From the NCBI GenBank assembly GCA_900545935.1, contig URAP01000008.1:1-62742 (forward strand): DNA of 62,742 bases. The letters run 5' to 3'. The DNA is from an uncultured Eubacteriales bacterium. GTDB lineage: Bacteria; Bacillota; Clostridia; Oscillospirales; CAG-272. Under the pieces are notes generated by a model that saw only the letters and a list, made by a program, of their open reading frames with translations, did not search any database and had not been told where the DNA came from. The position numbers were made by a program, and so were the translations under genes. Shown piece after piece: positions 44,115-52,423 of the stretch; the first letter of the stretch is position 1, and every line of letters starts with the position of its first letter.

Positions 44115-44714
44115 ATGGAAAATCAAAACGACAAGCAACGTACACAGAAGCTCGCACTCGCGGCGATACTCACCGCACTCGTGGCGGTGCTGCAATTCCT
44201 CGGGGCGTTTATCCACATCGGACCGTTCTCTGTCTCACTCGTGCTCATACCGATAGTTATCGGCGCGGCACTGTGCGGTTGGCAGATCGGCGCTTGGCTC
44301 GGTCTTGTATTCGGTATTACCGTGCTGCTCAGCGGCGATGCGTCGAGCTTTTTAGCTGTCAGCATTCCCGGCACGGTCGGCACGGTGCTCGTCAAGGGCA
44401 TCGCCTGCGGCGCTGCGGCAGGTGCGGTATACAAGCTCTTCGAACGCAGAGGACGCTATATTGCGGTAATTATTGCCGCGGTCGTCTGCCCTATCGTCAA
44501 CACCGGAATCTTTCTCATCGGTTGCGCAATATTCTTCATCGACACTCTTGCCGGATGGGCTTCGGCAACGAGCTTCGGCGGCGATATCGTAAGATATATG
44601 CTTTTCGTGCTCGTGGGCGGCAACTTTCTCTTTGAGCTTGTCTCAAACATTCTCCTCAGCCCGGCGGCGGTCAGAATAATCGACGCAGCGACCAAGAGCA
44701 AGAAGAAAGAGTAA
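44115..44714 (+). CDS. ECF transporter S component, possibly for pantothenate
   Basis: 199 residues with about six hydrophobic helices. It begins with a charged cytosolic stretch and the typical S-component start RTQKLALAAILTALVAVLQFLG, followed by GPFSVSLVLIPIVIGAALCGWQIGAWLGLVFG. S components bind the vitamin and dock to a shared ECF energy module (EcfA, EcfA', EcfT), which is not in this window. The neighbour coaX suggests pantothenate, but the substrate cannot be read from sequence. Its promoter is probably the extended -10 TGATATAAT at 44058-44066. It starts after AAGGAG. Confidence 0.8.
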   Translation: MENQNDKQRTQKLALAAILTALVAVLQFLGAFIHIGPFSVSLVLIPIVIGAALCGWQIGAWLGLVFGITVLLSGDASSFLAVSIPGTVGTVLVKGIACGAAAGAVYKLFERRGRYIAVIIAAVVCPIVNTGIFLIGCAIFFIDTLAGWASATSFGGDIVRYMLFVLVGGNFLFELVSNILLSPAAVRIIDAATKSKKKE

Positions 44715-44793
44715 ACCGCAGCGGCTCTGCCTTCGAGGCACAAGCACTCCACGCCTTTCGGCAGCATATCAATATCTAAAAGTTTTTTTCGTC

Positions 44794-44832
44794 AAAAAAA
44801 GAAGCGGCACGCATCTGCTGCTTCTTTTTTTA
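44794..44832. terminator. Bidirectional terminator
   Basis: The inverted repeat GAAGCGGCA / TGCTGCTTC is flanked by A7 and T7. It lies between the ECF gene (plus) and the dockerin gene (minus), which converge here, and can end both. Confidence 0.88.
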
Positions 44833-44881
44833 ATATTCACATGGTCGTGCCGGGCAGCAGCTGCGCGGTGCACGGTATATC

Positions 44882-45886
44882 TCAATACTTCGAGATCAGC
44901 TTCATCAGTCGGACGAGATCGACCACATCGACCTTATCATCGTAGTTGATATCGGGATTTTTGACCTCGATACCGCTGTGCTCGTCCGCACCGGCGGCTA
45001 TATACTTCATCAGCCGTATGGTATCGCGCGCGTCTACGCAGCCGTCGGAATTAACATCGCCGCGGTCATAGCTTGCGGTATCCGAAAAACAGAGGCTGTA
45101 TTTGCTCCAATCGTTATACGGAGGTATGATATCATAAACGAATATAAGATCCTCAAGGCAGTTGCCCTCGGCAATTATACCCTCGAGCGAGAGCTCGTAG
45201 TCGTTTGCATAACCGCTGTCTGCAGTGGCATCTCCAACGGCAAGCCCGTAGTGGCAGCCGCCCGAGAATATCTTCTCGCGCAGGGTCTCTGACACGGGGA
45301 TGTCAAACTCGAGCACATATCCGTCGTCGGTGCGCCGAAATGCCCAGAGCCCCTCCTCCTTGTTCTTTTCAAATTCCGGAAAGCTATTCCATTTTGCCCA
45401 CACCGTTTGTCCGAAATTGCTCTCGGCATAGACCGTCGCCATCTTTCCGTCGCCGTCCGCCTGGATCTCAAAAAGCATTCCGTCGTACTCAAAGTATGCC
45501 ATTATACCGTCCTGATAATAGGGTCCCCACTGTGTGCGGTCCTTTATGGCACGCTGAAAATGATAGTCGTCGATAACTCCTATATCGTCGTCGACCACCT
45601 TAATTGCAAGGTATATCGAGCGCTCGTCCCAGAGAAAATAGCTCGTCGCCTTTACATCCCACTCATAGGAATCTTTGCCGTTGTCGGCTTCATACTTGCC
45701 GAGCGCCCAGCAGGAGACCCATTCATGCTCGATGTGATACGACCACAGATACGCATCGTCTATCACGCCGTCGATAACAGGGGTGTATTTCAGCACATTC
45801 TCCGATACAGCGCCAGTGTGCATTCCGATACCGAAAAGCGACAGCATGGTCGAGAGCATCAGGATAAGTGCGATAGTTTTTTTCAT
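44882..45886 (-). CDS. Secreted CBM9-like protein with C-terminal dockerin
   Basis: 334 residues. A signal peptide (about 1-25) leads to a beta-sandwich domain (about 30-255) like family 9 carbohydrate-binding / DOMON-type domains (PVIDGVIDDAYLW, SIYLAIKVVDDDIGVIDD, GYVLEFDIPVSE). A type I dockerin (about 270-334) with two calcium-binding repeats follows: GDVNSDGCVDARDTIRLMKYI and PDINYDDKVDVVDLVRLMKLI. Dockerins plug proteins into cohesin scaffolds, so this protein may belong to a cellulosome or similar surface assembly. No cohesin or glycosidase gene is in the window. Confidence 0.87.
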   Translation of the reverse strand: MKKTIALILMLSTMLSLFGIGMHTGAVSENVLKYTPVIDGVIDDAYLWSYHIEHEWVSCWALGKYEADNGKDSYEWDVKATSYFLWDERSIYLAIKVVDDDIGVIDDYHFQRAIKDRTQWGPYYQDGIMAYFEYDGMLFEIQADGDGKMATVYAESNFGQTVWAKWNSFPEFEKNKEEGLWAFRRTDDGYVLEFDIPVSETLREKIFSGGCHYGLAVGDATADSGYANDYELSLEGIIAEGNCLEDLIFVYDIIPPYNDWSKYSLCFSDTASYDRGDVNSDGCVDARDTIRLMKYIAAGADEHSGIEVKNPDINYDDKVDVVDLVRLMKLISKY

Positions 45887-46073
45887 TATTTTTCTCCTAA
45901 TGTAAATTGCTATGCCGAATTATACTCCTTGAAAGGATGAAAGTCAAGTGACAATTCATTTTCATTTAGTTAATATCGCCTGCGCAGATCCCGCTTTTCC
46001 CCGCTCTGCACGCTTGTTAACAAAATACACCTTTTCTTTTTCACGAAAATCGTATAAAATATACTCATACTAC

Positions 46074-46107
46074 GAAAGGATGCCGCTTCGGCGGCGCTTA
46101 CATAATG
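46074..46107 (+). promoter_or_regulatory. Ribosome site with hairpin between Shine-Dalgarno and start
   Basis: GAAAGGA (46074-46080) is followed by a perfect GCCGC-TTCG-GCGGC hairpin (46082-46095), then CGCTTACATA and the ATG (46105-46107). Folding the 14-base hairpin shortens the effective spacing from 24 to about 10 bases. UUCG tetraloops are very stable, so the hairpin probably forms during translation. Confidence 0.6.
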
Positions 46108-46677
46108 AAAAAAACTCTCAGACGCATCGGATGTCTGCTCGCGGCTATATCCGTATCGGCGCTGTCTCTCCTCGCGCTCTCCGGCTGCGATAAAGAGGAT
46201 TCGGGCTGGTATCCGGCAGGAATGAAGCTTGCCTCAAACGACCGGTCGGAATACCGTCTCTATGTGCCCGAAAGCTGGACGGTCGATATGTCGACCGGAG
46301 TGACAAGCGCATATGTCGGCGGCAGCGACCGCTCGAATGTTTCGTTTATCGGCATGAACCTCGCAGGAGGCGGCGGTGTCTACAACGCATCCGAGTACTG
46401 GGATAAGTACAAATCCGATCTCGAATCTACGCTCACAGATATAAAATACGATGAAACCACCGAGGACGGGCTGTCCCTGCTGCTCGATGAGACCGAGGCG
46501 CTCAAGTATTCGTACACCGCGACCGTCACCGGGACAGAGTATCACTTTATGCACGTGATATGCGTACGCAACGGCAACGTCTATATGCTGACATATACGG
46601 CGATCCCCGCATACTACGATGCTCATATGGAGGATGTACAAAGCATAATTGATAATTTCTCGTGGGTCGACGACTGA
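46105..46677 (+). CDS. Putative lipoprotein of unknown function
   Basis: 190 residues. A lipoprotein signal peptide ends in the lipobox LALSGC (Cys28). The mature part is a compact domain (SEYRLYVPESWTVDMSTGVTSAYVG) reminiscent of PsbP-like proteins. YHFMHVICVRNGNVYMLTYTA near the end also fits that family. It should be held on the outer face of the membrane. The ribosome site is unusual: GAAAGGA is 24 bases from the start codon, with a UUCG hairpin in between. Confidence 0.72.
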   Translation: MKKTLRRIGCLLAAISVSALSLLALSGCDKEDSGWYPAGMKLASNDRSEYRLYVPESWTVDMSTGVTSAYVGGSDRSNVSFIGMNLAGGGGVYNASEYWDKYKSDLESTLTDIKYDETTEDGLSLLLDETEALKYSYTATVTGTEYHFMHVICVRNGNVYMLTYTAIPAYYDAHMEDVQSIIDNFSWVDD

Positions 46678-46751
46678 CGGTGAAAAGAGGTCATACTCTT
46701 CAGAGCAGGCGCGGGTGCGAAATGACGCACGATTAACAACAAATATAAGTT

Positions 46752-46790
46752 CTCCCGCAGCCGACGACGATCGACAGCGGGAGTTTTTTA
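46752..46790 (+). terminator. Terminator after the lipoprotein gene
   Basis: CTCCCGC / GCGGGAG hairpin (46752-46758 and 46777-46783) followed by TTTTTT. Confidence 0.82.
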
Positions 46791-46851
46791 TTCGGGCAGA
46801 CCGTCACGGTGTACGAAACTGCAAATTCTTAACAGCTCCCCGACAAGGAAA

Positions 46852-46897
46852 GCTCCCCGGCAAGCCCTGATAAGGCTCGACGGGGAGCAATTTTATT
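46852..46897. terminator. Terminator between the lipoprotein gene and thrS
   Basis: GCTCCCCGGC / GACGGGGAGC hairpin followed by AATTTTATT on the plus strand. On the minus strand TTTCC follows, so it may also serve thrS, though the U tract is modest. The left arm AGCTCCCCG is duplicated just upstream (about 46834-46848). Confidence 0.65.
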
Positions 46898-46931
46898 CGC
46901 ATGTGCCCTATTTACAGACCGCTTTTGCAGA

Positions 46932-48785
46932 TTACTTTTTGAGTCTGACCTCTTCCTCGCAGCGAGCGATGAAATCGTCGAGGCTCATGGTTCCGAGATC
47001 GCCGTCCTTTCTCGAACGTACCGAGATTACCTTTTCGTTCATCTCGTTATCGCCGATAACGATCATATAAGGAATCTTCGCGAGCTGTGCCTCGCGGAGC
47101 TTGAAGCCGAGCTTCTCGGAGCGGTGGTCGCTCTCAACACGGAAGCCTGCCGCGTCAAGCTTGGCAGCGACCTCCTCGCACCAGTCGATATTGCGCTCGT
47201 TTATCGAAATGACCTTCATCTGAGTAGGATTGAGCCAAAGCGGGAACGCGCCTGCATAGTGCTCGGTAAGAATAGCGATAAAGCGCTCGATACTGCCGAA
47301 GATGACGCGATGTATCATAACGGGGCGGTGACGCTCGTTATCCTGACCGACATATGTCAGGTCGAAGCGCTCGGGCATCTGGAAGTCGAGCTGAATGGTG
47401 CCGCACTGCCATGTTCTGCCGATGGAATCCTCGAGGTGAAAGTCGATCTTAGGACCGTAGAATGCGCCGTCGCCCTCGTTGATGGTGTAGGGCTTACCGT
47501 TCTCCTCGAGCGCGCGTCGAAGCGCTGCAGTTGCAGTCTCCCACTGCTCGTCCGAGCCCATGGAATCCTCGGGGCGGGTAGAAAGCTCGAGGCTGTACTT
47601 AAAGCCGAATACGTTGTAGAAGCTGTCTATCATGCGCATAACGCCGAGGATCTCGCTCTCGATCTGATCGGGAGTCATGAAGATATGCGCATCATCCTGA
47701 GTGAAGCAGCGGACACGCATAAGACCGTGCAGTGCGCCGGACAGCTCATGACGGTGAACGAGTCCGAGCTCCGCCATGCGCTGCGGAAGATCGCGGTAGG
47801 AATGGATCTTTCTCTTATATACGAGCATTCCGCCGGGGCAGTTCATCGGCTTGATAGCGTAATCCTCGCCGTCTATGACGGTGGTGTACATATTGTCCTT
47901 ATAGTGATCCCAGTGTCCCGAACGGTGCCACAGCTCCTGATTCAGGATCATAGGAGTTCTTATCTCCTGATAGCCGTTCTTGCGGTGCTCGGAGCGCCAA
48001 AAGTCCTCGAGAATATTGCGCAGCACCATTCCCTTAGGCAGGAAGAACGGAAAGCCGGGTCCCTCCTCGTAGATATCAAAGAGGTCAAGCTCGCGTCCGA
48101 GCTTGCGGTGGTCGCGCTTCTTAGCCTCCTCCATACGCTCGGTATATGCGGCAAGCTCGTCCTTCTTCGGGAATGCTATACCGTAGATACGCTGAAGCAT
48201 CTTATTCTTGGAGTCGCCCTCCCAGTAAGCTCCTGTGCACTGAATGAGCTTCAGCGCCTTGATAGCGCCTGTCGAGAAAAGGTGCGGTCCGGCGCAGAGG
48301 TCAACGAAATCGCCCATTCGGTAGAAGGAGATATCCTCGCCCTCAGGCACTCTGCCGATCAGCAGCACCTTATAGGGCTCGCCTGCCTCCTCCATCAGCT
48401 TTATTGCCTCATCGCGCGGCAGAACAAATCGCTCCATCTTTGCGTTTTCCTTGACTATGCGCTGCATCTCGCGCTCGATGAGCGGCAGCGTCTCCTGAGT
48501 AAACGGCACATCGGAGTCGATATCATAGTAAAAGCCGTTGTCAATAGACGGTCCTATCGTGAGCTTTGCCTCGGGGTACAGACGTTTTACGGCGGCTGCA
48601 AGCACGTGCGACGCGGTATGCCAGAATACGCGCTTGCCCTCTGCGTCATCAAAGGTCAAAGGCTGTACGTCTGCGCTGTCCGCGACCTCGCGAGAGAGGT
48701 CAAGCACCTCACCGTCGACCTTAGCCGCGATCACCTCGCGTGATATGCGGTCGGATTCTTTTAATACTTCATATGCGGTCTTCAT
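46932..48785 (-). CDS. thrS: Threonyl-tRNA synthetase
   Basis: 617 residues. It charges tRNA-Thr; class II synthetase. A short TGS-like N-terminus leads to the editing domain (FWHTASHVLAAAVKRLYPE, the HxxxH zinc-like editing motif). The catalytic core has IKPMNCPGGMLVYK with its zinc cysteine, RHELSGALHGLMRVRCFTQDDAH and the C-terminal motif 3 region (GSIERFIAILTEHYAG). An anticodon-binding domain follows. The length is slightly under the usual 640. It is preceded by a threonine-type T-box. Confidence 0.97.
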   Translation of the reverse strand: MKTAYEVLKESDRISREVIAAKVDGEVLDLSREVADSADVQPLTFDDAEGKRVFWHTASHVLAAAVKRLYPEAKLTIGPSIDNGFYYDIDSDVPFTQETLPLIEREMQRIVKENAKMERFVLPRDEAIKLMEEAGEPYKVLLIGRVPEGEDISFYRMGDFVDLCAGPHLFSTGAIKALKLIQCTGAYWEGDSKNKMLQRIYGIAFPKKDELAAYTERMEEAKKRDHRKLGRELDLFDIYEEGPGFPFFLPKGMVLRNILEDFWRSEHRKNGYQEIRTPMILNQELWHRSGHWDHYKDNMYTTVIDGEDYAIKPMNCPGGMLVYKRKIHSYRDLPQRMAELGLVHRHELSGALHGLMRVRCFTQDDAHIFMTPDQIESEILGVMRMIDSFYNVFGFKYSLELSTRPEDSMGSDEQWETATAALRRALEENGKPYTINEGDGAFYGPKIDFHLEDSIGRTWQCGTIQLDFQMPERFDLTYVGQDNERHRPVMIHRVIFGSIERFIAILTEHYAGAFPLWLNPTQMKVISINERNIDWCEEVAAKLDAAGFRVESDHRSEKLGFKLREAQLAKIPYMIVIGDNEMNEKVISVRSRKDGDLGTMSLDDFIARCEEEVRLKK

Positions 48786-48842
48786 TCTTTTCTGATTCCT
48801 TTCGAGCTTTGATATTTCCGTTTCTTTCTGCCCGGGAAAACG

Positions 48843-49070
48843 AAAAACCCCGGACGACCGTCGGTCGTTCGGGGTGTGGATGCATCAGCGACCCGCACGG
48901 TTCCACCCGAGCTTTTCACTCATTTAAGACACTGCGCGCAGACGCGCGGCAGCTATTCGGTTTGTAATATCCGCCTCAGCGGCACGCGGTGGTACCGACA
49001 GTCTCCGCGTACGGCGATTCCAGCATCCGCCGCTCTCTGTTACGCTTTCCGAAAATCGACATGTCCGCAT
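48843..49070 (-). promoter_or_regulatory. T-box riboswitch, tRNA-Thr, with terminator
   Basis: On the minus strand the T-box sequence GGGTGGAACCGTGCGGG is at 48892-48908. A strong terminator follows it (CCCCGAACGACC / GGTCGTCCGGGG then TTTTTCGTTTT, about 48840-48875). The stem I region upstream shows AGAGAG and the GATGCTGGAA loop. In GGTACCACC (about 48988-48996) the triplet ACC would be the threonine specifier. Uncharged tRNA-Thr would favour the antiterminator and switch thrS on. Confidence 0.88.
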
Positions 49071-49195
49071 GACCGATAAATTGTGCATATTAACATAAAT
49101 TTGTGAAAACAGAGCATCGATAACGCTATCACGTAACAAATTCGACATCAGAAATAACATTTTCGACATTTGGCACGCGAAATCTCGACACTCTC

Positions 49196-49224
49196 TTGAC
49201 AAATTAACGAAAATATGCTACAAT
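49196..49224 (+). promoter_or_regulatory. Promoter reading toward the unknown gene at 49473
   Basis: TTGACA (49196-49201), 17-base spacer, TACAAT (49219-49224), with TG one base before the -10. Transcription would start near 49231 and run right, giving a leader of about 240 bases. No other element was recognised in that leader. Confidence 0.72.
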
Positions 49225-49279
49225 AAATCAGTATATGTTGTCAGAGCATACAAGATGCCCAATTTACTTTGCAGTTTGG

Positions 49280-49308
49280 AGTATATCACAAATCACCGCA
49301 TTTGTCAA
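49280..49308 (-). promoter_or_regulatory. Promoter reading toward thrS
   Basis: On the minus strand TTGACA (49303-49308), 17-base spacer, TATACT (49280-49285). Transcription would start near 49273 and run left through the T-box to thrS. It faces the plus-strand promoter at 49196-49224, so the two transcripts overlap head-on. Confidence 0.68.
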
Positions 49309-49472
49309 TAGAAAATTCACTTGAATTAACTGTTTTTTCGAGGCAATGCCCCGGAGCGTAGTATTCCGATATGCAAAGCTGTTACGAGCATACATCTCGG
49401 ACCGCATAAGCAAATCATCGCGTCCGCTGCCTGCGGGCGCAGAAATGAAGCAGAAACGAATGTGAGATTATT

Positions 49473-50486
49473 ATGTCGGAAAAAAAGAGCACACCTGCCC
49501 ATCTCGGGGAGCAAAAGGCTCCCGATATTACGAACATCAGATATAACGACTATACCCGTACGCTGCTCGCAGAGGGTATACGTATCGGCGCGCTGAAGCA
49601 CAGTGATGCCGAAAAAATGTCCTCTGCCCTACTCACGGTGCTTACCGAGCTGCTCGCAGAATATCTCGAGCGCGAGGGAATCACCGATGAGCTTGAATTC
49701 GGCGCTGCCGCAGCAGAGCTTATGCAATCGCTTATCTTCACAATAGACACCTACCTCATTTCGCTCTCCGATTCCGCCCTTGCCATGAGGCAGCTGAAAG
49801 GGGTAAAGGATGAAAATGTCCGCGAGATGCGACGCGGCGGCATGGCGGCGCTGCGCGTGCTTCAATGCGAGGCGCTCTCGCTGCACGCAAAGGCAAAAAA
49901 GCTGGTGCCGCCGGTCAAGGCTACCGTTATGCGCGATGCGCTCCGCAGCTGTCACGCAATGGTCCTCGGCTACGACCGCGAATTTATGCCGGCGGCGCCG
50001 CCGAACGAGCCCTGCTACCCGCTTGCGGTATCGTTCGGGCTTTCCGGCGGCATAAAGTACATACGGCGCTATCTGCGTCAGCTCGCGGACGAGAACCGCT
50101 TCTGCAAGGATGTAGGCACCGCAGTAATGCGCCGCTTCGGAAAGCTGCTGTATGAACAGAGAGCCGAGGAGGACGGGCGCTTCTGCCGGAACATTTACAT
50201 CCCGACGCTCGTATCGGCTACGATATGCGCGTATCTTAAGAAGAGTACAAAGGAGCTTATTCTTACGCAGGAGGACTGTGAGCTATTCTGCCGCCTTACA
50301 AAATCATTTTCGGACGCGCAGCTCGGCGAGCTGCTTGAGGATGTAGTCTCAAAGCTCCCCGCGGGAAACCGCGATTACAATCTGCTCGCTATTGAACGTA
50401 TCATGCCGGAGCTGATAACCTCAACACGCGCCAAGACGCTTGATACGCTCGCACTTGTACAAAAATCCGAGCAGACCGAGGAATGA
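49473..50486 (+). CDS. Hypothetical protein, mostly helical
   Basis: 337 residues, family not recognised. No signal peptide or membrane segment; the sequence is rich in Ala, Leu, Glu and Arg and looks all-helical. Segments that stand out are ELEFGAAAAELMQSLIFTIDTYLI, the basic REMRRGGMAALRVLQ, and YPLAVSFGLSGGIKYIRRYL. The start follows AATGTGAGATT, a weak ribosome site. It is a lone plus-strand gene between thrS and a HAD phosphatase. It has a consensus promoter, an odd 12-base repeat tract and a terminator after the stop, so it is clearly expressed as its own unit. Confidence 0.7.
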   Translation: MSEKKSTPAHLGEQKAPDITNIRYNDYTRTLLAEGIRIGALKHSDAEKMSSALLTVLTELLAEYLEREGITDELEFGAAAAELMQSLIFTIDTYLISLSDSALAMRQLKGVKDENVREMRRGGMAALRVLQCEALSLHAKAKKLVPPVKATVMRDALRSCHAMVLGYDREFMPAAPPNEPCYPLAVSFGLSGGIKYIRRYLRQLADENRFCKDVGTAVMRRFGKLLYEQRAEEDGRFCRNIYIPTLVSATICAYLKKSTKELILTQEDCELFCRLTKSFSDAQLGELLEDVVSKLPAGNRDYNLLAIERIMPELITSTRAKTLDTLALVQKSEQTEE

Positions 50487-50502
50487 GGCAGTCGGTCAAA
50501 CC

Positions 50503-50632
50503 TAAAGGCAGATCTAAAGTCAGACTAATGTCGGACTTATAACCTGCCCTAAAGATAAACTTAAAGTCGGACTTAAAACCGTACTTAATGACGGACTTAA
50601 AGCCGAATCAAAAGAAAGACTTATAGTCAGCA
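50503..50632. repeat. Degenerate 12-base tandem repeat
   Basis: About ten adjacent units close to TAAAGTCGGACT lie directly after the stop of the unknown gene. Examples are 50526-50537 (TAATGTCGGACT), then further units in register at 12-base steps, ending near TATAGTCAGC. One unit is 11 bases. Copies differ at several positions, so it is an old or drifting minisatellite. It carries TAA once per unit in one frame and does not code. Confidence 0.75.
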
Positions 50633-50644
50633 AAAAAGAAAACG

Positions 50645-50682
50645 ATCACCGCAACCGATGAAACGCCGTCGGTTGCGGTGAT
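50645..50682. terminator. Terminator between the unknown gene and the HAD gene
   Basis: Perfect 14-base stem ATCACCGCAACCGA / TCGGTTGCGGTGAT with a 10-base loop; TTTATATT follows on the plus strand and an A/T-rich stretch on the other side. It separates convergent genes. Confidence 0.85.
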
Positions 50683-50699
50683 TTATATTATGTTTATCT

Positions 50700-51557
50700 T
50701 TATCTCTTGGATCTATTCGGATAAAAAGTCATGCACGGCGCGGGGCCGATACCGACAAGATAGCGCAGCATAGCGCCGACGCCGTTCTGCTCGTTTGTCA
50801 GAGTAACCGTATCGGCTATCGACTTGACCGTATCGGTCGCATTGCCCATAGCCACACCCAGTCCGGCGGTGCGCAGCATCTCTATATCGTTTGCCTCATC
50901 ACCGAATGCGACCGACGCGGATACGGGGATATCGAGCAGCTCACAAAGACGCGCAAGAGCCGCGCCTTTTGAAACGCCGCTATCAACATTTTCGAGATAT
51001 TCGGGCTTGCTCTTGAAGCAGGTAACGCCGTAATCGGCGCAGTCCGACTTCGCGAGCCGCAGATCCTCTATACGCTCGGGCGTATCGCAGTAGAGTATCT
51101 TTGTGACACCCTCGCGCGCAAGCGTCGGAATCACGTCCGCACCGTCGCCTATCAGCCTGTACGGCGCGGGGCTCATAATACGATAGCGGCGAACGATATC
51201 ATTGTCCTTGTTTGAATACAGACGGTTCTGCGACCAGAGTATCATGGTCGTATCGGCGCGTACGCCGTCCTGCCATACGCGCAGCGCGGCGCTCTCGCTC
51301 ATGCTGCGGCTGTACAGTATCTGCCCGTCGGGGCGGACTATCATTGCGCCATTGTATGTAATTATCGGCGCGCTGATATCAAGCACCGACAGATACCGCT
51401 CGAGCGCGCAGAGTGCTCTGCCCGTCGATATCGTAAAGATCATCCCCGCCGCCTCCGCGACTCTTATTGCAGCAAGATTCTCATCCGATATATTGCAGCC
51501 GTCGTCGAGCAGAGTGCCGTCCATATCGGAGGCGGCGAGCTTATATTTAAGTTCCAT
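50700..51557 (-). CDS. HAD superfamily (Cof-type) phosphatase
   Basis: 285 residues of the Cof/YidA branch. The catalytic loop is AASDMDGTLLDD with the Asp nucleophile and the Asp acid/base. ITYNGAMIV and SKGAALARLCELL follow, and SVAFGDEANDIEMLRTAGLGVAMGNA is motif IV. These enzymes remove phosphate from sugar phosphates, FMN or pyridoxal phosphate; the substrate is not clear. It lies 62 bases downstream of the amino-acid ABC ATPase gene on the same strand and may be cotranscribed. Confidence 0.88.
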   Translation of the reverse strand: MELKYKLAASDMDGTLLDDGCNISDENLAAIRVAEAAGMIFTISTGRALCALERYLSVLDISAPIITYNGAMIVRPDGQILYSRSMSESAALRVWQDGVRADTTMILWSQNRLYSNKDNDIVRRYRIMSPAPYRLIGDGADVIPTLAREGVTKILYCDTPERIEDLRLAKSDCADYGVTCFKSKPEYLENVDSGVSKGAALARLCELLDIPVSASVAFGDEANDIEMLRTAGLGVAMGNATDTVKSIADTVTLTNEQNGVGAMLRYLVGIGPAPCMTFYPNRSKR

Positions 51558-51619
51558 TGCAGCTATCCTTTTTGTCCTTTGCAGATGCCTTTTGCGGCGG
51601 TCATTTACAGCTATCTATA

Positions 51620-52423
51620 TCAGAGCACCTTAGAGAGAAACTCCTGTGCTCTCGGTGTTTTCGGATGGTCGAAGAAATCGGCGGGTGCCGCGTCCTCCAT
51701 TACTCTGCCTTCGTCCATAAACAGCACGCGCGTGCCTACCTCGCGTGCAAAGCCCATCTCGTGCGTAACGATTATCATGGTCATTCCGGTATCGGCAAGC
51801 TCCTTGATAACATCAAGCACCTCTCCGACCATTTCGGGGTCGAGCGCCGAGGTCGGCTCGTCAAAGAGCATAACATCGGGATTCATTGCGAGTGCGCGTA
51901 CTATTGCGATACGCTGCTTCTGTCCGCCTGACAGAGTGGACGGATATACGTCGCGCTTATCGAGCAGACCGACGCGGGCAAGATACTTTTCCGCACTCGC
52001 GTTTATCTCCTCCGCCGTTCCGAGTCCGAGACGGGTCGGCGCGAGAGTAATATTCTGCATTATCGTCAGATTGTTGAACAGATTAAAATGCTGAAAGACC
52101 ATGCCCATACGACGGCGCAGCATATCTGTGGGAATGCCGTTATTTGCAATAAAATCACGCTCTGAGCGGCGCAGTGCGGAGCCGCCGAGTCCCTGCATCT
52201 CGGGATGCAGGGAGGGGTCAACATCGTTTGTCAGCTTTCCGTCAAACCAAATTTCGCCCTTTGTAGGGGTCTCGAGCAGATTCAGACAGCGCAGCATTGT
52301 GCTCTTACCTGAGCCGGAGGGACCGATAACGGCGACCTTTTCGCCGCGCTCGATATCGAGCGAAACGCCCTTCAGCACCTCGACCTGTCCAAAGCTCTTA
52401 TATACATTCTTAACGCTTATCAC
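51620..52423 (-). CDS. Polar amino-acid ABC transporter ATPase
   Basis: 267 residues of the GlnQ/HisP type. Walker A is GPSGSGKST (about 34-42), the Q-loop is VFQHFNLF, the signature is LSGGQKQR and Walker B is VMLFDEPTSALDPE. About 30-35 extra residues (roughly 66-100, NDVDPSLHPEM to NNGIPTD) lie between Walker A and the Q-loop. This makes the protein longer than the usual 240. It powers uptake of a polar amino acid with the permease and binding protein encoded upstream; its start overlaps the permease stop by 14 bases. Confidence 0.92.
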   Translation of the reverse strand: MISVKNVYKSFGQVEVLKGVSLDIERGEKVAVIGPSGSGKSTMLRCLNLLETPTKGEIWFDGKLTNDVDPSLHPEMQGLGGSALRRSERDFIANNGIPTDMLRRRMGMVFQHFNLFNNLTIMQNITLAPTRLGLGTAEEINASAEKYLARVGLLDKRDVYPSTLSGGQKQRIAIVRALAMNPDVMLFDEPTSALDPEMVGEVLDVIKELADTGMTMIIVTHEMGFAREVGTRVLFMDEGRVMEDAAPADFFDHPKTPRAQEFLSKVL

